Made by a program: the position numbers and the translations under genes. A stretch of 19,851 bases of DNA, taken from the NCBI GenBank assembly GCA_038249135.1, contig JBBRWO010000027.1, positions 1 through 19,851 on the forward strand, written 5' to 3'. The notes under the pieces are model-generated. The model made no database searches, was not told where the DNA came from, and saw only the letters and a program-made list of their open reading frames with translations. This DNA is from JBBRWO01 sp038249135 (GTDB taxonomy: Bacteria; Actinomycetota; Coriobacteriia; Anaerosomatales; JAAXUF01). Below, one piece after another: positions 5,892-13,244 of this stretch. Numbering within the stretch: the first letter of the stretch is position 1; each line of letters opens with the position of its first letter.

Positions 5892-7952
5892 TTGGGAGCA
5901 CCCGGTACTGACAAAGTCCGCAACGTCGTTCTCGTCGGACACGGCGGTGCGGGCAAGACCTCTCTTGCAGAGGCGATGCTGTACTTGTCCGGCGCCACCA
6001 AGCGACTTGGGACCGTCGACGACGGTCACTCGGGTCTGGACTACGATCCCGAGGAGATCAAGCGCAAGTTCACCATCAACCTTGCGCTCGCACCGGTCAT
6101 GCACGATGGCGTGAAGATCAACGTCATCGACACCCCGGGGTACGCAGATTTCATGGGAGACGCCATCGCCGGAATGGAAGCAGCCGAGATGGCGCTTTTT
6201 GTTGTGGATGCGGTATCGGGGCCACAGGTTCAGACTGCGCGGCTCTGGAAGGCCGCTGGCGACATGGGTATCGCCAGAGCGGTGTTCATCAACCGTATGG
6301 ACAAGGAGCACGCGGACTTCGACGCAGCGATGGTTGCGCTCGATGCGAAGTTCGGGCACCGGGTCGGCGCTGTCCAGATTCCCATGGGCTCAGAGGCCGA
6401 CTTCCGCGGAGTCATCGACGTCATTCGGATGAAGGCGTATCACCACGAGGGCGACAAGGAAGAGGTTCTCGACATCCCCGCAGAGTTCATGGCTGCCGCA
6501 GAGACCGCCCGAGAGAAGCTCACCGACCTCGTAGCCGAGGCTGACGAGTCGCTCATGGAGAAGTACCTTGAGGGCGAAACGCTGAACCAGGAAGAGCTTG
6601 AGGCGCTTCTCGACAAGGCGATCGCGCAGGGCATTTTCATTCCGGTGTTCGTCGGATCAGCCACCAAGCTACAGGGCATCGAAGACCTCATGGACGAGAT
6701 CGTGTCGTTCTTCCCCGAGCCGACTGCACACGGCCCTGTCCCCACGGTTGATGGCGGGGCCGTCAGTGTCACGGTGGACGGACCGCTCACCCTCCTCACC
6801 TTCAAGACCATCTTCGACCCGTACGTGGGCCGTCTCAACTTCGTGAAGGTACTCTCGGGCACTCTCACCCCCGGCACCGAGCTCATCAACTCGCGCACCG
6901 GCAAGAAGGAACGCGTCGCACACGTGCTCAAGATGATCGGCAAGGAGACCTGCGACATCGAAGGGGCACCCGCCGGCGATGTCGCCGTCCTCCCCAAACT
7001 CGGCGACGTCCTCACCGGCGACACCTTGTCCGAGAAGGGCGCCGTGCACATCGCGTCGCTCCCCCTTCCGGAACCGCTGTATCCGGTCGCCCTGGTCGCC
7101 AAGACCAAGGCCGACGAGGACAAGCTCGGTACCGCGCTCAACAAGCTCGTTGACGAGGAGCCCACTCTCACACTCAGTCGCAGCGACGAGACGCACCAGA
7201 CGGTCCTCTCGGCGCTGGGCGATACCGCTATCGACGTTGCTATCGCCAAGCTCCGTGACCGCTACAACGCCGAAGCGGAGATCGTCGAACTGCGCATCCC
7301 CTACCGCGAGACTGTTCGCAAGTCCGCCAAGGCGCAGGGGCGCCACAAGAAGCAGACGGGTGGCTCCGGGCAGTTCGCGGACTGCTGGCTGCGCGTGGAA
7401 CCCAATCCCGGCAACGGCTACGAGTACGCCGACGAGATCGTCGGCGGCAAGATTCCGAGGCAGTTCATTCCCGCCATCGACAAGGGCGTCCAGAACGCCA
7501 TGCTCGAGGGCGTTCTCGCGGGCTATCCGATGGTCGATGTGAAGGTCGCTGTCTTCGATGGCTCCTACCACGCAGTCGACTCCAACGAGATGGCATTTCG
7601 CACGGCGGCTCGTATCGGTTTCAGGGCTGCTGCCGAGCAAGCCAGTCTCGTCCTTCTGGAGCCGGTCGCCCACATGACGATCGACATCCCGCCTGACTAC
7701 GCGGGCGCGGTCATGGGCGACATGAGCTCGCGTCGCGGTCGCGTCCTTGGCATGGACATGGTCGACGACATGGAGCGCATCAAGGCGCTGGTTCCCTACG
7801 CCGAGGTCGTGCACTACTCGCCTACTCTGCGGTCACTTACCCACGGAACCGGCACCTACTCTATCGAGATCGGCGATTACGCCGAGGTGCCCCAGGAGAT
7901 GGCCAAGAAGGTTATCGAGCAGTACCAGAAGGAAAAGGCCGAGGGTCACTAG
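5892..7952 (+). CDS. EF-G-like translational GTPase
   Basis: This 686-residue protein has the full EF-G architecture: G domain with P-loop GHGGAGKT (16-23), DTPG (80-83) and NRMD (134-137); a domain II barrel around residues 290-375; domain IV with GGSGQFAD; and domain V ending near YAEVP. Compared with canonical EF-G the switch I segment reads KRKFTI instead of the usual ERGITI and the guanine motif has Arg for Lys. It is not next to rpsL, rpsG or tuf, so it is more likely the EF-G2/FusA2-type paralogue than the housekeeping factor. Its role (ribosome binding, stress or recycling) is not settled by sequence. The start is TTG at 5892 with AGGAGG at 5879-5884; no ATG fits as well. Confidence 0.9.
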   Translation: MGAPGTDKVRNVVLVGHGGAGKTSLAEAMLYLSGATKRLGTVDDGHSGLDYDPEEIKRKFTINLALAPVMHDGVKINVIDTPGYADFMGDAIAGMEAAEMALFVVDAVSGPQVQTARLWKAAGDMGIARAVFINRMDKEHADFDAAMVALDAKFGHRVGAVQIPMGSEADFRGVIDVIRMKAYHHEGDKEEVLDIPAEFMAAAETAREKLTDLVAEADESLMEKYLEGETLNQEELEALLDKAIAQGIFIPVFVGSATKLQGIEDLMDEIVSFFPEPTAHGPVPTVDGGAVSVTVDGPLTLLTFKTIFDPYVGRLNFVKVLSGTLTPGTELINSRTGKKERVAHVLKMIGKETCDIEGAPAGDVAVLPKLGDVLTGDTLSEKGAVHIASLPLPEPLYPVALVAKTKADEDKLGTALNKLVDEEPTLTLSRSDETHQTVLSALGDTAIDVAIAKLRDRYNAEAEIVELRIPYRETVRKSAKAQGRHKKQTGGSGQFADCWLRVEPNPGNGYEYADEIVGGKIPRQFIPAIDKGVQNAMLEGVLAGYPMVDVKVAVFDGSYHAVDSNEMAFRTAARIGFRAAAEQASLVLLEPVAHMTIDIPPDYAGAVMGDMSSRRGRVLGMDMVDDMERIKALVPYAEVVHYSPTLRSLTHGTGTYSIEIGDYAEVPQEMAKKVIEQYQKEKAEGH

Positions 7953-7980
7953 GACCTCGCGGTGCACGGCGAAAACAAAC

Positions 7981-8015
7981 GTAGGACCGGCTCCCAGAGT
8001 GGGGACCGGTCCTAC
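7981..8015 (-). terminator. Terminator downstream of tRNA-Arg, possibly bidirectional
   Basis: A strong hairpin has ten perfect outer pairs (7981-7990 with 8006-8015) and four inner pairs (7992-7995 with 8002-8005) around one bulged base. On the minus strand it is followed by GTTTGTTTTC, as expected for the tRNA transcript. It also lies 28 bases beyond the EF-G-like stop, where the plus strand lacks a T-run, so plus-strand action is less certain. Confidence 0.75.
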
Positions 8016-8028
8016 TGCATGATGACGA

Positions 8029-8104
8029 TGGTGCCCGCGACAGGATTCGAACCTGTGACCTTCTGCTCCGGAGGCAGACGCTCTATCCTCTGGGCTACGC
8101 GGGC
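8029..8104 (-). tRNA. tRNA-Arg, anticodon CCG
   Basis: The 76-base gene folds as a standard cloverleaf: acceptor GCCCGCG pairing with CGCGGGC, anticodon stem TCTGC/GCAGA with loop CTCCGGA (anticodon CCG, reading CGG), variable loop AGGTC, T arm ACAGG-TTCGAAT-CCTGT, and an encoded CCA end. The D stem GCCC/GAGC contains a C12-A23 mismatch where most tRNAs of this type have T12-A23. A TATGAT box about 34 bases upstream and a strong terminator downstream frame it as a single-gene unit. Confidence 0.96.
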
Positions 8105-8137
8105 GTTCATCGGCGACGTGAGCCGAGCACGCACTCT

Positions 8138-8143
8138 ATCATA
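8138..8143 (-). promoter_or_regulatory. -10 box of the tRNA-Arg promoter
   Basis: TATGAT on the minus strand matches five of six consensus bases and would start transcription about 27 bases before the mature tRNA. The sequence is nearly symmetric: shifted by one base, the plus strand reads TATCAT (8137-8142), which could serve the diacylglycerol-kinase gene. No clear -35 hexamer was found for either direction. Confidence 0.4.
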
Positions 8144-8189
8144 TCCCCGAACGCTCATGCGACAGACGACAGACTGAGAGGCCGGACCC

Positions 8190-9092
8190 ATGCAGGAAAC
8201 CTCGACCCTGCTCATCGTGAACCCTACCGCGCGACACGGCGAAACCGAGCGGCTCATTCCTGTGGTGGAACAGCTGCTGGCCAACATGGCTCACGACACC
8301 ATTCTGACCACCCATGCGGGCCACGCGACGAAGCTGGCGGCGTCCGCCGGCGACTATGACCTCGTGGTTGCGTGTGGCGGCGATGGCACGGTCCATGAAG
8401 TGCTCAACGGCCTGATGGTCCATCCGCCGGAGACGCGGCCGGCACTGGGGCTGTTGCCCACCGGCTCCGGTAACGACACGCGTCGGACGCTCGGCGTTTC
8501 CGAGGACCTGACGCGGTCCGCACTCGAACTGGTGACCGGAGAACGTCGCAGATTCGACGTCGGCGTCTGCAACGGCATGTATTTCAACAACAGCTTTGCT
8601 GCGGGGCTTGATGCCAAGGTCACCGCCAAAGCCGTCGAGTACAAGGTGACCACCGGCAGATCGGGCCTGTGGCTGTATCTCTCGGCGCTGTTACACGTGC
8701 TCTTCAACGACCTCACGAGCTTCCCCCTCTCGGTGTCGTTCGACGGGGGGCCCGAGGAATCGATCGACACGCTGATTCTCGCGGCGACCATCGGCCGAAC
8801 CTACGGCGGGGGGTTCTTGATCACACCGGACGCCGTGCCGGACGATGGCCTGCTCGACGTGTGCATGATCGACCCGATGCGACTGCCGGAGGCACTGATG
8901 CGGCTGCCGTTCGTGGTCACCGGCAAGCACACGCGGATGGGTCCCGTACATATGTCGCGACATACCTCGATCGTCATCGAGTGCGAGGCTCCGATCCCTG
9001 CCCAAATAGATGGCGAGGTGCTACTTGAGCGGCGGTATGAGATCGCGATACTGCCGTCGGCCATCGAGTGCGTCGTCCCGAGAAGGAGCTAA
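8190..9092 (+). CDS. Diacylglycerol kinase family lipid kinase (DagK/YegS-like)
   Basis: This 300-residue protein belongs to the soluble bacterial lipid kinases that phosphorylate diacylglycerol or a related lipid alcohol at the membrane. Visible signatures are NPTA near the N terminus (11-14), the ATP-binding GGDGT (63-67), the PTGSGND loop (90-96; the more common form is GTGND), DVGVCNG (123-129), and a C-terminal TPDAVPDDGLLDV followed by QIDGE. Length is normal. The ATG has GAGAGG upstream. plsY follows six bases after the stop, so the two genes probably form a phosphatidate-related unit; the exact substrate cannot be told from sequence. Confidence 0.92.
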   Translation: MQETSTLLIVNPTARHGETERLIPVVEQLLANMAHDTILTTHAGHATKLAASAGDYDLVVACGGDGTVHEVLNGLMVHPPETRPALGLLPTGSGNDTRRTLGVSEDLTRSALELVTGERRRFDVGVCNGMYFNNSFAAGLDAKVTAKAVEYKVTTGRSGLWLYLSALLHVLFNDLTSFPLSVSFDGGPEESIDTLILAATIGRTYGGGFLITPDAVPDDGLLDVCMIDPMRLPEALMRLPFVVTGKHTRMGPVHMSRHTSIVIECEAPIPAQIDGEVLLERRYEIAILPSAIECVVPRRS

Positions 9093-9098
9093 CGGACC

Positions 9099-9818
9099 GT
9101 GGACCTCTCTTCAATGTACCTCTTACCGACGGCGTTCTTCATCGCGTACCTCGTCGGCTCGATCCCGTGGGCGTATCTGATTGTCCGAGGAGTCACGGGT
9201 GAAGACATCACCACACACGGGACCGGGAACATCGGAGCGATGAACGTGAGGCGCTCCACAGGATCGTGGGTCTGGTTCACGGTCGCCATGACCGCAGACG
9301 CGCTGAAGGGGTTCGTTCCGACGTTCGTCGCGAAATACCTCGTCATCTCGGCAGGCGCGCTTCTCGCGCTTCAGCCGTGGGGGTTCCACCTCGCTCAGCA
9401 GGATGTGGCCTGGTGGACCAACCCCGCGTTGATGATTCCTATGGCCGCTGTGGCCGGGGCGGTCGTGGGCCACAACTACTCGGTGTGGATGGTGCTTGTC
9501 CATCGCAAGTTCGGGAGGACCGGCAAAGGGCTGGCGACCGGGGGCGGCGCGCTGATCGCCTACGACTGGCGGTACTTCGTCGCGGCCGTTGTGATCGGTC
9601 TCGCTGTCATCGCGATCACGCGCTACATGATGGCGGGACAGGTGGCGGCGGCGATCACATTGCCGGTGACTGCGGTCATCCTGAGCTCACCGGACTGGCC
9701 GTTCGCGCTCCTGATGGGCGGATTCGTGTACGCCGCGCACCATCGGCGGTTCGTCGGCTTGCTCCAGGGCAAGGAACCTAAACTGTACGTCAACGACCGG
9801 ATGGGTCCGACAGGCTAG
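9099..9818 (+). CDS. plsY: Glycerol-3-phosphate acyltransferase PlsY
   Basis: This 239-residue multi-pass membrane enzyme transfers the acyl group of acyl-phosphate to glycerol-3-phosphate, making lysophosphatidate. The three PlsY motifs are recognisable: GSIPWAY...HGTGNIGAMN (20-49), VGHNYSVW...TGKGLATG (123-148), and AHHRRFVGLL (213-222). About six hydrophobic helices are visible. The cytoplasmic loop between GHN and the GKG phosphate-binding segment is about six residues longer than in typical PlsY and reads TGKG where GGKG is usual. The GTG start at 9099 has AAGGAG ten bases upstream; an ATG at 9114 is an alternative. It sits directly behind the lipid kinase gene. Confidence 0.92.
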   Translation: MDLSSMYLLPTAFFIAYLVGSIPWAYLIVRGVTGEDITTHGTGNIGAMNVRRSTGSWVWFTVAMTADALKGFVPTFVAKYLVISAGALLALQPWGFHLAQQDVAWWTNPALMIPMAAVAGAVVGHNYSVWMVLVHRKFGRTGKGLATGGGALIAYDWRYFVAAVVIGLAVIAITRYMMAGQVAAAITLPVTAVILSSPDWPFALLMGGFVYAAHHRRFVGLLQGKEPKLYVNDRMGPTG

Positions 9819-9882
9819 CGTGCCGCGCCAAGGTGCCCGCGAAGGTACCGCGCTGGCGTGCCCGGCGAACGGAAATGCGAAA

Positions 9883-9910
9883 GGGCCGAGGAGTTCACAC
9901 TCCCCGACCC
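9883..9910 (-). terminator. Terminator after the ferredoxin gene
   Basis: Arms 9883-9894 and 9899-9910 form twelve pairs on the minus strand, two of them G-U wobbles, with a four-base loop and the tail TTTCGCATTT. On the plus strand the wobbles become mismatches, so it works best for the minus-strand ferredoxin gene that stops 22 bases before it. Confidence 0.7.
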
Positions 9911-9932
9911 TCCGTTGCGCGGTGCTGACGAG

Positions 9933-10109
9933 CTAGTCCTGGGTGATCGCGCCGTTCGGGCATGCGTCGACGCAGATGCCGCACTCGGTGCAGTCATCCG
10001 GACGGTTCAGACGGGCGACGTCCTCGAGGTCATAGCAGCTGCTCGGGCACTCATCAATGCAGATGCCGCAAGCGGTACACAGGTTCGAATCAACGACAGG
10101 CAGGGACAT
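9933..10109 (-). CDS. 2[4Fe-4S] ferredoxin
   Basis: This 58-residue protein is a bacterial dicluster ferredoxin, a small cytosolic low-potential electron carrier. The two CxxCxxCxxxC motifs use C11, C14, C17, C21 and C40, C43, C46, C50, each with the Pro that follows the last cysteine; C25 is extra. Length matches clostridial-type ferredoxins. The ATG at 10107-10109 has AAAGGA seven bases upstream. A promoter (TTGCCC, 17 bases, TAGAAT) and a terminator make it a one-gene unit. It could exchange electrons with hydrogenase, HdrD-like or other oxidoreductases, but nothing in the sequence names a partner. Confidence 0.93.
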   Translation of the reverse strand: MSLPVVDSNLCTACGICIDECPSSCYDLEDVARLNRPDDCTECGICVDACPNGAITQD

Positions 10110-10154
10110 AGCGGATCCTTTCCTCGCGGAATGGTGTTCTCTGGTGGTCGTGCG

Positions 10155-10183
10155 ATTCTAGCGCGGTCGGTCAGCGCGGGCAA
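10155..10183 (-). promoter_or_regulatory. Promoter of the ferredoxin gene
   Basis: On the minus strand TTGCCC (10178-10183) and TAGAAT (10155-10160) are exactly 17 bases apart, matching four and five of six consensus positions. The predicted leader is about 40 bases. The same -10 hexamer is used in the cyclophilin promoter. Confidence 0.55.
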
Positions 10184-10226
10184 CGAATCAGCCGACCATT
10201 CCACAGCTAAAGCACAAGATCCCGGC

Positions 10227-11804
10227 TCATCTGGCCTTGTCGGCGACCTCTTGCGGTGACCACAGACAGAATGGATACGTCCGGTCGGTAAGTATCTCCG
10301 CTGCTGCGCGCTGCGATTCCAATGCGATGAGATCCTCACGCATTCCCTGCCTGAGCGGTTCGAGTAGCAAACTCAGCTTGACGTTCGCTGCCTTGATTGC
10401 GATTCCGATCGTCTTGCGGTCGGCCTCGGGTTCTGCGATCGCCGCCACCAGACGTGCCTTCTCCCCGGCGAGTTCAAGCGCCATGACCCGCTCCTCGGCA
10501 GAATCGAAGTCGACTTCTCCGAGAAGAGCGTCGGGATTGTGCTCAAGCCGATTGAGACGATCCTTGGCGGTTGCGATCTCTTCGTCGGTCACCGCGTGCG
10601 CCCCAAGAGGGAGGTACATGGTGATCGAGGCCACGACGTACGCGGGCGGCTCGATGCCGTAGTAGCTGCGACAGACGCCGTCCGTGACCGAATCGTAGCG
10701 TCCTCCCCCCACACCGTGGATGAAGATGTCGCAGCAAAACAGCCGGACGAACAGCGTGAGCAGCAGCGCTTTGGGGGCGAAAGCGACATCCGCCGAGGCG
10801 AACGCCGAGACCGGCTCCACGTCCGGGTCGAGCTCAAGCAGAGCGCGTCCGGACGCCGAGAAGAACCGCAGCGTCCCCTCGGAACCCGACTCCACCCAGA
10901 CCGACTCGCGCGCGCCATCCGCCACGCTCCAGAGCGGCAGCTCCACGCGGATGCCGTCGCGTCCCAGGTTCGGGAACGGTTGAGCGGTCGTGCGCGTCTT
11001 GTTGGCGGTTCGGTAGTCGTCGAGCTCACCGTTGTACGCGTCGCTGAAGGCGCCGGCATTGCGAGCGATATCACAGACGAACTCGGCGAACGCCTCCGAG
11101 CGGATCAGCCTGGTCAGCGGCAGCTCGAGATAGTCCGTTCCCGCCGATGCCTCGTACCGTCGGCGCGCTATCGTCACCAGTTCAGCCAGATTCCCCGCAT
11201 CGCTCTGAGCAGACCGGAGATCGTCGCAGAAGGCGGCGAAATGCCGCGAGATAGCCGGTGCAGGCAAGGAGCCGAGCATCGACGCGGTGGCCTGACAGAA
11301 GTCATCAAGCTCGTGCTGCGTGGGCACCGACGCACCCGCGTACGTCGCACTCTGCCCGCCGACAGCCAGGTACTGCTGGCACCGCGCGACTCCGGGGCTC
11401 ATGCACGGCGAACTGACCGACATCGTCTCGAAACCATCGGTGTCGACGACGAGGTCGAATGCCGCGGCACCGGTCTCTTCCGACAGCCGCTGGAGCAAGA
11501 AGTCCTTGATCCACACACCAGGGTGATAGAGCTCCGGCTGGTGCCCCGTCGCGACGACGAGGCCGTCGGGATCACGCCGCTCCGTCAAGGGGATTCTCAG
11601 CGTGTCCGAGAACACACCTGCGGCGTCCAACGCCTCTCGGCGCGCCAGCGCGCGGATCTCAATCGCGGGTCGCCCATTCACCGAGAAGGTCCAGCTATCG
11701 GCCGTCGCGTGATTCACGCGAGCAAGGTTTCCCCATTCCGAGAAATCCGGTCGGGTCAGAACCTCGCCGTGGCCAGCGGGCAACGTCGGCTTGGAGTGGA
11801 CCAT
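10227..11804 (-). CDS. Divergent BshC-like protein, putative cysteine-adding enzyme of thiol biosynthesis
   Basis: This 525-residue protein resembles BshC, the enzyme proposed to add cysteine to glucosaminyl-malate in bacillithiol synthesis, but only distantly. Points of resemblance are length, ATGHQPELYHPGVWIKDF (85-102) in the place of the BshC GQQxGLxxGPLY segment followed by an acidic DTDGFE (121-126), a central IHGVGGGRYD (362-371) where BshC has the GPGE-x-Y region, and a C-terminal helical coiled-coil stretch (about 405-505). It follows the BshB1-like deacetylase after ten bases, with AAGGAG before the ATG. Context supports a thiol role. I recall similar GHQPELxHPG proteins being annotated as hypothetical; the true substrate may differ from that of BshC. 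Confidence 0.7.
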   Translation of the reverse strand: MVHSKPTLPAGHGEVLTRPDFSEWGNLARVNHATADSWTFSVNGRPAIEIRALARREALDAAGVFSDTLRIPLTERRDPDGLVVATGHQPELYHPGVWIKDFLLQRLSEETGAAAFDLVVDTDGFETMSVSSPCMSPGVARCQQYLAVGGQSATYAGASVPTQHELDDFCQATASMLGSLPAPAISRHFAAFCDDLRSAQSDAGNLAELVTIARRRYEASAGTDYLELPLTRLIRSEAFAEFVCDIARNAGAFSDAYNGELDDYRTANKTRTTAQPFPNLGRDGIRVELPLWSVADGARESVWVESGSEGTLRFFSASGRALLELDPDVEPVSAFASADVAFAPKALLLTLFVRLFCCDIFIHGVGGGRYDSVTDGVCRSYYGIEPPAYVVASITMYLPLGAHAVTDEEIATAKDRLNRLEHNPDALLGEVDFDSAEERVMALELAGEKARLVAAIAEPEADRKTIGIAIKAANVKLSLLLEPLRQGMREDLIALESQRAAAEILTDRTYPFCLWSPQEVADKAR

Positions 11805-11814
11805 TGAGTCTCCT

Positions 11815-12513
11815 TCAGAGCAGGTCGAGCGCTGAGTTCACGCTTATGGGTTCGAGTGCGAAGAACGGTTCGCCGGCGCCCACTCGGCCCAATCCGCCCC
11901 ACATGAGAGCGGTCTGGCGCATGAGCTCGATCACGGTCGCGTTGGCGGGATTGGCGGCGAACTGCGACGCATAGGCGCTTATGGCCGACAGCTTGGTGTC
12001 CAGATCCTCTGTCACGTCGACGATGAACGACGGCTCCGCAACGATGCGCTGGTGGACCGCCATGTAGCGATAGACGCGCTCGGGGAACACCGGGGTGCCC
12101 GCCATTTCGGTCTTCGTGAACTTGCTATAGAACCGGGCGGCGAGTGCGATGCTCGAGGCAGCCACGTGATCGGGATGGGCGTCGTCCGCGTAAGGAATGA
12201 AGAGTACCCGCGGACGCAGCTCCCGGATGACCTCAGCAAGCTCCGTGCGCGCCTCGATGGTGTCGAGGAGGAAGCGGTTTCGACCGGACAGCGTCCGCCT
12301 GCTGACGCCTAAGATGCGCGCGGCCTCCGCGGACTCTGCGGCGCGGATCTCCGGTGTGCCGTGCGGAGTCGGTTCGCCGTTGGTCAGGTCGGCTATCGCG
12401 ACGCGGGCGCCCTGCCTGACCATCTTGGCCACGGTGGCTCCCATCCCGATTTCGACATCGTCGGGGTGTGCCCCGATACACAGCGCCTCCGTGTTCCATT
12501 CGCTCGCGCTCAC
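11815..12513 (-). CDS. bshB1: PIG-L family deacetylase, BshB1-like
   Basis: This 232-residue zinc deacetylase belongs to the LmbE/PIG-L family. The metal site is formed by AHPDD (15-19) and HPDH (113-116), giving H16, D19 and H116. The segment DLTNGEPTPHGTPEIRAAE (42-60) and DVTEDLDTKLSAISAYASQF near the C-terminal third match BshB1, which removes acetate from GlcNAc-malate in bacillithiol synthesis; mycothiol MshB is the less similar alternative. The GTG start overlaps the stop of the GT2 gene in a GTGA junction and has GGGAG upstream. The BshC-like gene directly behind strengthens the thiol reading. No BshA-type glycosyltransferase is in the window, so the pathway is incomplete here. Confidence 0.85.
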   Translation of the reverse strand: MSASEWNTEALCIGAHPDDVEIGMGATVAKMVRQGARVAIADLTNGEPTPHGTPEIRAAESAEAARILGVSRRTLSGRNRFLLDTIEARTELAEVIRELRPRVLFIPYADDAHPDHVAASSIALAARFYSKFTKTEMAGTPVFPERVYRYMAVHQRIVAEPSFIVDVTEDLDTKLSAISAYASQFAANPANATVIELMRQTALMWGGLGRVGAGEPFFALEPISVNSALDLL

Positions 12514-13244
12514 GAGTCATCTCCCAACGCCCGATTCCAGACTTCCGTGTAGTAGGCAAACCGGCGCTCAGGCTCGTCGAGTTCCGCCCCGAAGCTCCGG
12601 TTCTGATCGCAGTAGATGCGCTCAACGGGTATCTCTCTGACCTCAAGCCCGCACTTCCACGCCTTTGCCCACAGCTCGAGGGGCATGGCATACCCGGGCT
12701 CTTCGAGTTGGATGCAGTCGATCGCGGGGAGCCGATACGCTTTGAAGCCGCAGAACGCATCGGTGAGATGCCAGCCGGTCCGTTCGTTGATGACCGCCGT
12801 GATCCGCTCGTTGATTGCACGCCTTTGCGGGGGTGCCGAGTCGACGCGCTTGCTCCCCGGAAGGTAGCGACTACCTGAGATGATGTCGCCCCCCTCCTCC
12901 AACGCCGAGAGGAACTGCGGAATATGCGCCGGTTCGTGCTGGCCGTCGCAGTCCATCGTGATCAGTCGCGTCACGCCCAGATCATGCGCGATGCGAAACC
13001 CGATCTTGAGAGCGCAGCCATAGCCGCAGTTGTGGTCGAGGTGAACGACTGTGACATCGGATCTCGCAGCCAGCACACGTGGCGTGGCGTCATCGGATCC
13101 GTCATCGATCACTATGACCTCGCCGCTGAAGTACTCGCGTACCGCATCGAGCACACGGCCGACCGTCTCACCTTCGTTGTAGACCGGCATGACGACGGCG
13201 TCGCCCACCGTGCCATGACGCTCCGACATGGGATACGCCGTCAT
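12510..13244 (-). CDS. Family 2 glycosyltransferase
   Basis: This 244-residue cytosolic GT-A enzyme has PVYNEG (20-25), DDGSDD (47-52) and the metal-binding DCDGQH (98-103), followed by SGSRYLPG, as in dolichol/polyprenyl-phosphate sugar synthases and related GT2 proteins. It lacks the C-terminal membrane helices of many polyprenyl-transferring members. The donor and acceptor are unknown. Start choice is open: ATG at 13242-13244 makes a TGATG junction with the OsmC stop, an ATG at 13260-13262 would add six residues, and one at 13227-13229 would remove five; none has a clear ribosome site. It is not a BshA homologue (those are GT4, GT-B fold), so its place in a thiol gene cluster is unexplained. 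Confidence 0.85.
   Translation of the reverse strand: MTAYPMSERHGTVGDAVVMPVYNEGETVGRVLDAVREYFSGEVIVIDDGSDDATPRVLAARSDVTVVHLDHNCGYGCALKIGFRIAHDLGVTRLITMDCDGQHEPAHIPQFLSALEEGGDIISGSRYLPGSKRVDSAPPQRRAINERITAVINERTGWHLTDAFCGFKAYRLPAIDCIQLEEPGYAMPLELWAKAWKCGLEVREIPVERIYCDQNRSFGAELDEPERRFAYYTEVWNRALGDDS

Noticed and set aside
6669..7814. 381-codon open frame on the minus strand within the EF-G-like gene
   Set aside because: It is a high-GC shadow of the EF-G-like frame, with no recognisable domain and no start signal.
10539..11807. 422-codon open frame on the plus strand opposite the BshC-like gene
   Set aside because: It is the antisense of a gene with clear family motifs, its composition is Arg/Ala-rich without any domain, and it has no ribosome site.
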